From: Phycisphaerales bacterium
GTDB taxonomy: Bacteria > Planctomycetota > Phycisphaerae > Phycisphaerales > SM1A02
Reading direction: 5' to 3'
DNA length: 6,292 nucleotides
Assembly (NCBI GenBank): GCA_018882625.1
Contig: VERO01000147.1
Span: forward strand, 1-6,292
Position numbers and translations under genes: made by a program. Under the pieces are notes generated by a model. It was not told where the DNA came from. It saw nothing but the letters and a program-made list of their open reading frames with translations, and did no database searches. Below, piece by piece: positions 1-5,791 of the stretch. How positions within the stretch are numbered: the first letter of the stretch is position 1; every line of letters begins with the position of its first letter.

Positions 1-84
1 CGTGCGCACCGGGTCGGCGGTGATCGACTGGAACTGCTCGAACTCGTGCCCGCACGCGCGGCAGGCGTACTCGTAGGTCGGCAC
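1..84 (-). CDS. FmdB-family zinc-ribbon protein, N-terminal 28 residues (runs off window)
   Basis: Only the first 28 codons are present; the gene continues past the left edge. The start is a GTG, giving MPTYEYACRACGHEFEQFQS and so on, which matches the N-terminus of FmdB/CxxC_CxxC_SSSS putative regulatory proteins (MPTYEY, then a CxxCG knuckle). Cys8 and Cys11 form the first half of the zinc ribbon; the second CPxC half should lie outside the window. The GTG is preferred because the family start motif begins exactly there and an AAGGAG ribosome site lies 9 nt upstream. The gene starts 3 nt after the grpE stop, so it is almost surely co-transcribed and perhaps translationally coupled. The family is named for a putative regulator of formamidase/amidase genes, but its molecular role is poorly defined. 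No specific function is claimed here. Confidence 0.85.
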   Translation of the reverse strand, partial: MPTYEYACRACGHEFEQFQSITADPVRT

Positions 85-87
85 GGC

Positions 88-645
88 TCAGGACTCCTTC
101 GGCGTGACGGCCACCTTCGCCGGACGAAGCGCCGCATCGCCAAAGCGGTATCCAGCCTGGAAGCATGATGCGATGCGGCCTGGCTCGATGCCTTCGGCCG
201 CCTGCTGCATCACGGCCTCGTGCTGCCGCGGGTCGAACTCGTCGCCCGGCTTGGGCTGGATCCGCGTGATGCCCTGGCCCTCGAGCGCCTTCAGCAGCTC
301 GCGCCGGATCATGTCGACGGCACCTGCAAGCTTCGCGGAATCGAGCGCGGAGAGGTCATGGCCGAGCGCAAGGTCCATCTGCTCGAGCACGGGCACCAGC
401 GCGCGCGCCACCTGCGCGACGCCACGGTCCTTGGCGCGGAGCTCGTTCTCGCCTGCGCGGCGCTGGAAGTTCTGGAAGTCCGCGAGCGCGCGCAGGTACG
501 CGGACTGGCGCTCGTCGACCTGGCGGCGCAGCTCGTCGATCACTGATTCCTCGGTGGCCGCCTCGCCGCCTGCCGATTCGTGCGCGCGATCCTCCGCCGC
601 ATCATCCGATCCCCTCATGCCGCTGCTGGTGTCCGTCGTGTGCAT
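88..645 (-). CDS. grpE: GrpE, nucleotide exchange factor for DnaK
   Basis: A 185-residue cytosolic co-chaperone that drives ADP release from DnaK. Residues 1-33 are acidic and probably disordered (many D, E, S, A). Residues 34-85 match the long dimerising coiled coil, with the signature DFQNFQRR at 56-63. The segment ALVPVLEQMDLALGH (82-96) matches the usual LLPVLDNLERAL helix. The C-terminal beta domain holds GDEFDPRQHEAVM (134-146) and GYRFGDAALRPAKVAV (165-180), close to the GrpE consensus. Length is normal. The ATG at 645 has a GGAG six nt upstream (652-655); a second Met at codon 10 is less well supported. The gene starts 21 nt after dnaJ. Its partner dnaK is not in the window, so GrpE must serve a DnaK encoded elsewhere. 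Confidence 0.97.
   Translation of the reverse strand: MHTTDTSSGMRGSDDAAEDRAHESAGGEAATEESVIDELRRQVDERQSAYLRALADFQNFQRRAGENELRAKDRGVAQVARALVPVLEQMDLALGHDLSALDSAKLAGAVDMIRRELLKALEGQGITRIQPKPGDEFDPRQHEAVMQQAAEGIEPGRIASCFQAGYRFGDAALRPAKVAVTPKES
94..99 (-). promoter_or_regulatory. Ribosome binding site AAGGAG for the FmdB-type gene
   Basis: AAGGAG on the minus strand lies inside the last codons of grpE, 9 nt before the GTG codon at 84. It decides the GTG start of the short downstream gene and suggests translational coupling, since ribosomes finishing grpE pass over it. Confidence 0.7.
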
Positions 646-666
646 GGTTGGCTCCAGGGTGCCGGC

Positions 667-1881
667 TCACTCGCCGACAATGGTGTCCTTGATCTTCTCC
701 CACACGCCCTTGTCCTTCGACTTGCCTCTCTTGCGCCCGCCGCTGGCCTTGCCGGAAGCGGCGGCCTGCGCAGGCGCTCGACCGGACCGGCCCTCGTCGA
801 TCGAACCGCCGTCTGTGGATGCAAGCTCGCGCAGCAGCTCGCGCTGGCGGTCGTTGAGCTTGCGGGGCACCTCCACGAGCACGTGCACCACCAGGTCGCC
901 GCGCCGCGACGGCGTGCGCAGGTTCGGCATGCCCGCACCGCGGATGCGGAACTGCTCGCCGTGCTGCGTGCCCGCAGGCAGCTCCAGCATCTGCGTGCCA
1001 TCGATGCCGTCGATGGAGATTCGGGCGCCGAGCGCGGCATCCGCGAAGGGCACGGTCTGCGCGGTGATCAGGTCATCGCCGTCGCGCTCGAACCGGTCGT
1101 GCTCCTCGACCCGGATCACCACGTGCAGGTCGCCGCGAGGGCCGGTGCCGTTGGCGGAGACCTCCGGCGGCGGGGGCTCGCCCTCGCCGGCGATGCGGAA
1201 CACCTGGCCATCCTGGATCCCTGCAGGGATCTTGACCGACAGCGTGCGTGACTTCTGCACGCGGCCCTGGCCGCGGCACTCGCCGCACGCCTCAGCCACC
1301 ACACTGCCGCGGCCGCGGCAGTTGGGGCACGTGGTCACCATGCGGAACATGCCGCCGAGCCCGGTCTGAGCCACCTGCCCCTGGCCGCCGCATGTCGGGC
1401 ACCGCAGCGGCTGCGTGCCGGGCTTGGCGCCCGTGCCGCTGCACGTGCCGCAGACATCGCGGCGGCGGAACGACACCTCGACCTCGCGGCCGGTGAGCGC
1501 CTCCTCGAGCGAGATCGCGACAGACGTCTCGAGGTCAAAGCCGCGCGCGCGCGTGCGCCGTCCGCGGCCGCCTGCGGCATCACCGAAGATGTCGGCGAAC
1601 ATCGAGAAGATGTCGTCGACCTGCATGCGCGAGAAGTCGTGCGCAGGAGTCTGGCGCAGCCCCGCATGGCCGAACTGGTCGTATCGCGCGCGGCGCTCCG
1701 GGTCGGAGAGCACCTCGTACGCCTCGGCGCACGCCTTGAACTCGGTCTCGGCCTTGGCATCGCCGGGATTGCGGTCCGGGTGCCACTTCATCGCGAGGCG
1801 CCGGTAGGAGCGCTTGATCTCCTCGCCGTTGGCGGTGCGCTCGACACCGAGCACCTCGTAGTAGCAGCGTTCGACGGCCAT
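667..1881 (-). CDS. dnaJ: DnaJ (type A Hsp40 co-chaperone)
   Basis: A 404-residue J-protein that delivers clients to DnaK and stimulates its ATPase. The J-domain is residues 5-70, with HPD at 34-36 and YDQFGHAG at its end. The following G/F segment is short and poor in glycine but keeps a DIFSMFADIFG helix (90-100). The zinc region has four complete repeats: C144/C147 (CGTCSGTG), C161/C164 (CPTCGGQG), C185/C188 (CPNCRGRG) and C199/C202 (CGECRGQG). The two C-terminal beta domains follow (about 205-345; PAGIQDGQVFRI, LPAGTQHGEQFRIRGAGMP). The tail holds a low-complexity basic stretch (RKRGKSKDKG) and a terminal helix, VWEKIKDTIVGE. The ATG at 1881 has GGGAG about 10 nt upstream (1892-1896). The gene lies 92 nt after groEL copy 2, across a hairpin, and 21 nt before grpE. 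Confidence 0.97.
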   Translation of the reverse strand: MAVERCYYEVLGVERTANGEEIKRSYRRLAMKWHPDRNPGDAKAETEFKACAEAYEVLSDPERRARYDQFGHAGLRQTPAHDFSRMQVDDIFSMFADIFGDAAGGRGRRTRARGFDLETSVAISLEEALTGREVEVSFRRRDVCGTCSGTGAKPGTQPLRCPTCGGQGQVAQTGLGGMFRMVTTCPNCRGRGSVVAEACGECRGQGRVQKSRTLSVKIPAGIQDGQVFRIAGEGEPPPPEVSANGTGPRGDLHVVIRVEEHDRFERDGDDLITAQTVPFADAALGARISIDGIDGTQMLELPAGTQHGEQFRIRGAGMPNLRTPSRRGDLVVHVLVEVPRKLNDRQRELLRELASTDGGSIDEGRSGRAPAQAAASGKASGGRKRGKSKDKGVWEKIKDTIVGE

Positions 1882-1911
1882 GGTTCAGGCGCTCCCGCGG
1901 GCGTGAAAGCG

Positions 1912-1955
1912 CGGAGGACCGGACCGGCCGCGTCGCGGCGCAATCCGGTCCTCCG
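1912..1955 (-). promoter_or_regulatory. Strong intercistronic hairpin between groEL copy 2 and dnaJ
   Basis: A perfect 12-bp inverted repeat: CGGAGGACCGGA at 1912-1923 and TCCGGTCCTCCG at 1944-1955. The 20-nt loop contains a further 5-bp stem (GCCGC/GCGGC, 1927-1931 and 1935-1939). In the transcript it begins 18 nt after the groEL copy 2 stop codon. The 3' flank (CGCTTTCACGCC) has no U-tract, so it does not look like a simple intrinsic terminator. It more likely protects or sets the 3' end of the upstream groE mRNA, or lowers dnaJ-grpE expression. The function is inferred; the repeat is seen directly. Confidence 0.7.
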
Positions 1956-1958
1956 TTC

Positions 1959-1972
1959 CAGTCAGGGGACTG
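1959..1972 (-). repeat. Small hairpin just after the groEL copy 2 stop
   Basis: A 5-bp inverted repeat, CAGTC (1959-1963) and GACTG (1968-1972), with a 4-nt loop. It starts one nt after the groEL copy 2 TGA and directly precedes the larger hairpin at 1912-1955. A short stem like this can occur by chance; it is listed because the two hairpins together fill much of the intercistronic gap. Confidence 0.35.
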
Positions 1973-1973
1973 T

Positions 1974-3587
1974 TCAGGAGACCGCGCCCTCGACGGGCTC
2001 GGACTCCTCCTTGAGCTCGGTCACGATCACGTCGGTGGTGAGCATGAGGCCCGCGATGCTGGCCGCATTCTCGATCGCCGTCTTGGCCACGAGCGCAGGG
2101 TCGATGATGCCGGCCTTCACGAGATCGACGTACGTCTGCGTCGACGCGTTGAAGCCGAAGCCCTCGCTGCCCTCGAGCACCTTCTCGACGACGAGGTCGC
2201 CATCGACGCCCGCATTCATGGCGATCTGCCATGTGGGACGGCGCAGCGCCTCGGCCACGATCTGGTAGCCGAACGCCTCGTCGCCCTCGGCCTTCTTGCC
2301 GGCGCTGGTGACGGCCTTGATCGCGCGGATGAACGCCACGCCGCCACCGGGCACATAGCCCTCCTTGGCGGCCGCGCGCGTCGCGTGGAGCGCGTCATCG
2401 ACGCGGTCCTTCTTCTCCTTCATCGCGATCTCGGTGGCTGCGCCGACCGAGATGATGGCGACGCCGCCCGTGAGCTTGGCCAGGCGCTCCATCAGCTTCT
2501 CGCGGTCGTACTCGGACGTGCTCTTCTCGTGGAGCGTGCGGATCTGCTCCGCGCGCGCCTCGATCTCCTTCCTCTTGCCGCCGCCCTCAATGATCGTGCA
2601 GTCATCCTTGGTGATGACGATGCGGCGGGCCGTGCCGAGCTCGGAGGTCTGCACGTCGGCGAGGTTGCGGCCGAGGTCCTCGGCGATGAACGTGCCGCCC
2701 GTGAGGGTGGCGATGTCGCCGAGCATGGCCTTGCGGCGGTCGCCGAAGCCAGGGGCCTTGACGGCGCACACCTGCAGCACGCCGCGGAGGCGGTTGACGA
2801 CGAGCGCCGCGAGCGCCTCGTTCTCCACTTCCTCCGCGATCACCAGCAGGGGCTTGTTGGCCGTCGCGACCTTGTTGAGCAGGGGCAGCAGGTCCGCGAG
2901 GTTGGAGATCTTCTTCTCGTGGATGAGGATCAGCGCGTTCTCGAGGACGCACTCGGCCCGCTTGGGGTCGGTCATGAAGTAGGGGGAGAGGTAGCCCTTG
3001 TCGAAGGACATGCCCTCGACGTAGTCGAGCGTGGTCTCGGCGGTCTTGCCCTCCTCGACCTCGCACACGCCGTCGGCGCCGACCTTGTCGATCGCCTCGG
3101 AGATGATGGACCCGATCGTGGTGTCGTGGTTGGCGCTGACGGTGGCGACCTTCATCAGGTCGGCCTTGCCCTTGCACTTCACGGCCATCTCGCCGATCGT
3201 CTCCGCCGCGAGCTGCGCTGCGGCGTTGATCCCGCGCTGGATCGCGACGGCGCTGGCGCCGGTCGAGATGAACTTGAGGCCGCCGTTGAAGATGGCCGCG
3301 GCGAGCACGGTGGCGGCGGTGGTGCCGTCGCCCGCCACGTCAGCGGTCTTCTTCGCGACCTGGTGCACGAGCTTGGCGCCCATGTTCTGGAAGGGCTCCG
3401 GCAGCTCGACCTCCTTGGCCACGCTCACGCCGTCCTTGGTGACGTGCGGGTTGCCGTAGGACTTCTGCAAGATGACGTTGCGGCCCGTGGGCCCCATCGT
3501 CACGGCGACCGCCTGGGCGATCGCATCGACACCGCGCTTGAACTCCGCGTGCGCGGCCGTCGAGAACTTCATCTGCTTCGTGGACAT
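1974..3587 (-). CDS. groEL: GroEL chaperonin, copy 2 (no GGM tail)
   Basis: A 537-residue Hsp60 subunit, expected to form ATP-driven tetradecameric rings capped by GroES. The family landmarks sit at E. coli numbering: TKDGVSVAKEVEL with Asp52, GDGTTAATVLA with Asp87, and DDALHATRAA with catalytic Asp398; PGGGV is at 413-417. The apical substrate groove is the usual one, with Y199, Y203, F204, L234, L237, L259, V263 and V264. The C-terminus is unusual: after the normal core (TTDVIVTEL) it ends in a short acidic ESEPVEGAVS tail with no Gly-Gly-Met repeat, so the cavity floor would differ from copy 1. The start ATG at 3587 has GGAGA (3593-3597) with a 5-nt spacer. It lies 28 nt after groES, the classical groES-groEL arrangement. 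It is clearly a divergent paralogue of copy 1, not a recent duplicate. Confidence 0.97.
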   Translation of the reverse strand: MSTKQMKFSTAAHAEFKRGVDAIAQAVAVTMGPTGRNVILQKSYGNPHVTKDGVSVAKEVELPEPFQNMGAKLVHQVAKKTADVAGDGTTAATVLAAAIFNGGLKFISTGASAVAIQRGINAAAQLAAETIGEMAVKCKGKADLMKVATVSANHDTTIGSIISEAIDKVGADGVCEVEEGKTAETTLDYVEGMSFDKGYLSPYFMTDPKRAECVLENALILIHEKKISNLADLLPLLNKVATANKPLLVIAEEVENEALAALVVNRLRGVLQVCAVKAPGFGDRRKAMLGDIATLTGGTFIAEDLGRNLADVQTSELGTARRIVITKDDCTIIEGGGKRKEIEARAEQIRTLHEKSTSEYDREKLMERLAKLTGGVAIISVGAATEIAMKEKKDRVDDALHATRAAAKEGYVPGGGVAFIRAIKAVTSAGKKAEGDEAFGYQIVAEALRRPTWQIAMNAGVDGDLVVEKVLEGSEGFGFNASTQTYVDLVKAGIIDPALVAKTAIENAASIAGLMLTTDVIVTELKEESEPVEGAVS

Positions 3588-3615
3588 CGGTATCTCCGTT
3601 GGTGGTGCGCGTACG

Positions 3616-3909
3616 TCAGCCCTCGATCACGCCGAGCAGCTCGGACTCGCGGATGATCAGGTGGGGGACGCTCTTGATCTCGATCTCGGTGCCGGCGTAC
3701 TTGCCGTACACCACAGTGTCGCCCTTGCGGACGGAGGGGCTCAGGCGCGTGCCGTTGTCGAGCAGCTTGCCTGGGCCGATCGCCACGACCTTGCCCTGCA
3801 TGGGCTTCTCCTTGGCGGTCTCGGGCAGGAAGATGCCGGACGCGGTCTTCTTCTCCGGGTCGATTGGCTTGACGAGGATGCGGTCTTCGAGTGGCTGAAC
3901 GTTGCTCAT
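3616..3909 (-). CDS. groES: GroES co-chaperonin
   Basis: A 97-residue Hsp10 subunit, starting MSNVQPLEDRILVKP, that forms the heptameric lid of GroEL. The mobile loop is about residues 17-36, with the hydrophobic tripeptide IFL at 26-28 (IVL in E. coli) that docks on the GroEL apical domain. The core GKVVAIGPGK (39-48), VRKGDTVVYGKYAGTEI and the C-terminal ESELLGVIE are typical, and the length is normal. An ATG two codons upstream at 3915 is also in frame, but GGAGA at 3917-3921 would then be only 1 nt away. From 3909 the spacer is 7 nt, identical to groEL copy 1, so 3909 is chosen. It is the only groES here and lies between two groEL genes, so it may have to serve both. Confidence 0.96.
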   Translation of the reverse strand: MSNVQPLEDRILVKPIDPEKKTASGIFLPETAKEKPMQGKVVAIGPGKLLDNGTRLSPSVRKGDTVVYGKYAGTEIEIKSVPHLIIRESELLGVIEG

Positions 3910-3916
3910 GGTCATG

Positions 3917-3921
3917 TCTCC
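3917..3921 (-). promoter_or_regulatory. Ribosome binding site GGAGA of groES, deciding its start
   Basis: GGAGA on the minus strand lies 7 nt before the ATG at 3909 and only 1 nt before the ATG at 3915. The same GGAGA plus 7-nt arrangement precedes groEL copy 1, which supports translation from 3909. Confidence 0.7.
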
Positions 3922-3989
3922 GTGAATAGGTTCGTGTTGGTGTGCGAGTTGGTGATGGTGCGAAGTGGTGCGCTCGTGCGGGACGGGGA
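3922..3989 (-). other. C-rich, G-poor leader between groEL copy 1 and groES
   Basis: These 68 nt of transcript contain 33 C, 18 A, 9 T and only 8 G, unlike the surrounding GC-balanced DNA. No hairpin is evident, so the RNA should be largely unstructured. It could be a CA-rich translation-enhancing leader for groES or a Rho-loading (rut-like) segment giving partial termination after groEL copy 1. The composition is observed; the role is inferred. I see no convincing promoter in it. Confidence 0.4.
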
Positions 3990-5681
3990 TCAGAAGCCCA
4001 TGCCTCCCATGCCTCCCATGCCGCCCATCCCGCCCATGCCGCCCATGCCTCCCATGCCGCCGCCGTGGTCATGGCCTGCGCCGCCCTCGTCCTTGTCCTT
4101 GGGGGCCTCGGTGACGATGCAGTCGGTCAGCAGCAGCATCGATGCGACGCTCGCCGCGTTCTGCAGGGCAGTGCGGTCAACCTTGGCGGGGGTGATGACT
4201 CCCTGGCGCACGAGGTCGCCGTAGGTTCGCGTCAGCGCATTGAAGCCCTGGTTCCCCTCGAGCTCCTGCACCTTCGCGACCACGACGGAGCCCTTGGCGC
4301 CGGCGTTCTCGGCGATGGTGCGCAGCGGCACGGTGCACGCCTCGGAGACGATGTCGACTCCCGTGGCCTCGTCGCCCTCGAGCGTGCCGCGCAGCTTCTT
4401 CAGCGCGGGCAGCGCACGGACGTACGACACGCCTCCACCCGCGACGACACCCTCCGCGACGGCCGCCCGCGTGGCGTGCAGCGCGTCCTCGATGCGCGAC
4501 TTCTTCTCCTTGAGCTCGGTCTCGCTGCTGGCGCCGACCTTGATCTGCGCCACGCCGCCCGCGAGCTTCGCGAGGCGCTCCTGGAGCTTCTCGCGGTCGT
4601 AGTCGGAATCGGTGCGCTCGATCTCCTGGCGAATCTGCTCGCAGCGGCCCTGAATGGCCTTCGTGCTGCCGGCGCCCTCGACGATCGTCGTGTTGTCGGC
4701 GTCGATGATCACCTTCTTGGCCTGGCCGAGCTGGCGCAGCTCGACCTTGTCGAGCTCGATGCCGAGGTCCTTCATGACCGCGGTGCCTCCGGTGAGGATC
4801 GCCAGGTCCTCGAGCATCGCCTTGCGGCGGTCGCCGTAGCCGGGGGCCTTCACGGCGCAGACGTTGAGCACGCCGCGGAGCTTGTTCACGACGAGGGTGC
4901 TGAGCGCCTCGCTCGTCACGTCCTCGGCGATGATCAGCAGGGGCTTCTTCGCGTCGAGCGCCTTCTCGAGGAAGGGCACGAGCTTGGTGATCGAGTCGAT
5001 CTTGTCCTCATGGATGAGGATGAGCGGCTTGTCGAGCTCGACCGTCATCTCCTCGGTGTTGGTGACGAAGTTGGGGCTGAGGTAGCCGCGGTCGAAGCGC
5101 ATGCCCTCGACGACATCGACGATGGTGTCGCGTCCCTTGCCCTCCTCGACGGTGATCACGCCATCCTTGCCGACCTTCTCGAAGGCCTCGGCCATGATGG
5201 TGCCGACCTCGGGATCGTTGTTGGCGGAGATCGTGGCGACGTTCTCGATGCCGCCGGTCACGTTGGCCACAGGCTTGGCGCCTGCGGCGATCGACTTGAC
5301 AACGGCCTCGACGCCCTTGCGCATGCCGCGCACGAGCGCGTTGGGCTCAGCGCCGGCGGCGACGTGCTTCAGGCCGGCGCGGAAGAGCGCCTCGGCGAGC
5401 ACGGTCGCGGTGGTGGTGCCGTCGCCGGCATCGTCGGAGGTCTTGCTGGCGGCCTCCTTCACGAGCTTGGCGCCCATGTTCTCAACCTTGTTGCGCAGCT
5501 CGATCTCCTCGGCGACCGTGACGCCATCCTTGGTGACGCTCGGTCCGCCCCAGCTCTTGTCGAGCACGGCGTTGCGGCCGCGCGGGCCGAGCGTGCTCTT
5601 CACTGCGGAGGCGAGCTTTTCCACGCCGGCGAGCAGCTGCTTGCGGGCGTCCGTATCGAAAGCGAGATTCTTGACGGCCAT
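3990..5681 (-). CDS. groEL: GroEL chaperonin, copy 1 (GGM-tailed)
   Basis: A 563-residue Hsp60 subunit of the GroEL/GroES folding chamber. The equatorial ATP site has TLGPRGRN (30-37), TKDGVTVAEEIEL with Asp52, GDGTTTATVLA with Asp87, and EDALHATRAAVAEG with Asp399 (Asp398 in E. coli). AGGGV is at 414-418. The apical groove has Y200, F205, V235, L238, L260, V264 and V265, but Asn204 replaces the tyrosine at the E. coli Tyr203 position. The C-terminus is DEGGAGHDHGG followed by seven GGM repeats and GF, a long version of the flexible tail that projects into the cavity. The frame stays open to 6290, but family homology begins at MAVKNLAFDT. The ATG at 5681 has GGAGA with a 7-nt spacer (5689-5693), so 5681 is the start. 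The gene is first after a sigma-54 promoter, with groES 80 nt downstream. Confidence 0.98.
   Translation of the reverse strand: MAVKNLAFDTDARKQLLAGVEKLASAVKSTLGPRGRNAVLDKSWGGPSVTKDGVTVAEEIELRNKVENMGAKLVKEAASKTSDDAGDGTTTATVLAEALFRAGLKHVAAGAEPNALVRGMRKGVEAVVKSIAAGAKPVANVTGGIENVATISANNDPEVGTIMAEAFEKVGKDGVITVEEGKGRDTIVDVVEGMRFDRGYLSPNFVTNTEEMTVELDKPLILIHEDKIDSITKLVPFLEKALDAKKPLLIIAEDVTSEALSTLVVNKLRGVLNVCAVKAPGYGDRRKAMLEDLAILTGGTAVMKDLGIELDKVELRQLGQAKKVIIDADNTTIVEGAGSTKAIQGRCEQIRQEIERTDSDYDREKLQERLAKLAGGVAQIKVGASSETELKEKKSRIEDALHATRAAVAEGVVAGGGVSYVRALPALKKLRGTLEGDEATGVDIVSEACTVPLRTIAENAGAKGSVVVAKVQELEGNQGFNALTRTYGDLVRQGVITPAKVDRTALQNAASVASMLLLTDCIVTEAPKDKDEGGAGHDHGGGMGGMGGMGGMGGMGGMGGMGF
3996..4061 (-). 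repeat. Nine-base tandem repeat encoding the GroEL GGM tail
   Basis: Seven tandem Gly-Gly-Met units are encoded by near-identical 9-nt repeats with wobble differences (GGC/GGA/GGG). The Met codons fall every 9 nt from 4055 down to 3999, and the protein then ends in Gly-Phe. The number of units could vary by replication slippage. Confidence 0.9.
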
Positions 5682-5688
5682 GTATGGA

Positions 5689-5693
5689 TCTCC
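5689..5693 (-). promoter_or_regulatory. Ribosome binding site GGAGA of groEL copy 1
   Basis: GGAGA on the minus strand, 7 nt before the ATG at 5681. It fixes the groEL start well inside a reading frame that otherwise stays open for 203 more codons upstream. Confidence 0.75.
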
Positions 5694-5721
5694 AGTGGTC
5701 GGTTGCGAAGGCTGACCAGAA

Positions 5722-5737
5722 TGCAAACCGCGTGCCA
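5722..5737 (-). promoter_or_regulatory. Sigma-54 (RpoN) -24/-12 promoter of the chaperone operon
   Basis: The minus strand reads TGGCACGCGGTTTGCA. It matches the sigma-54 consensus YTGGCACG-N4-TTGCW at every fixed position, including the preceding pyrimidine, with the exact N4 spacing between the GG and GC elements. The predicted transcription start is about 5709-5713, giving a leader of roughly 30 nt with GGAGA in it. The site lies in the 110-nt gap between the membrane gene and groEL copy 1, in the correct orientation. Such promoters strictly need an ATP-hydrolysing enhancer-binding activator. I see no convincing sigma-70 promoter or CIRCE operator in this gap. Confidence 0.8.
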
Positions 5738-5791
5738 GCCAGCCGCTCGGCGGGGAGCGATTCTGAGGGCCTTTTGAGTGCCCAGGAGAGC

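Noticed and set aside
104..1369. 421-codon plus-strand open frame opposite grpE and dnaJ
   Set aside because: Ser/Arg/Pro-rich antisense translation spanning two genuine genes and their gap; no family resemblance.
2385..3656. 423-codon plus-strand open frame opposite groEL copy 2 and the groES end
   Set aside because: Same composition artefact; it has no domain or ribosome site and mirrors conserved GroEL codons.
3910..3915. Alternative groES start two codons upstream
   Set aside because: The ribosome site would be 1 nt from the start codon; the ATG at 3909 has a normal 7-nt spacer.
3942..5777. 611-codon open frame on the plus strand opposite groEL copy 1
   Set aside because: It is the antisense shadow of a GC-biased gene: Leu/Val/Asp/Gly/His-rich, no recognisable domain, and it covers a certain GroEL coding region.
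5776..5781. GAGTGC half-site resembling half of a CIRCE (HrcA) operator upstream of groEL
   Set aside because: The second half is missing at the required 9-nt spacing, so no inverted repeat of the CIRCE type exists.
5768..5784. GGGC...GCCC hairpin after the membrane gene as a terminator
   Set aside because: The stem is only 4 bp with a 9-nt loop and no U-tract follows on the minus strand.
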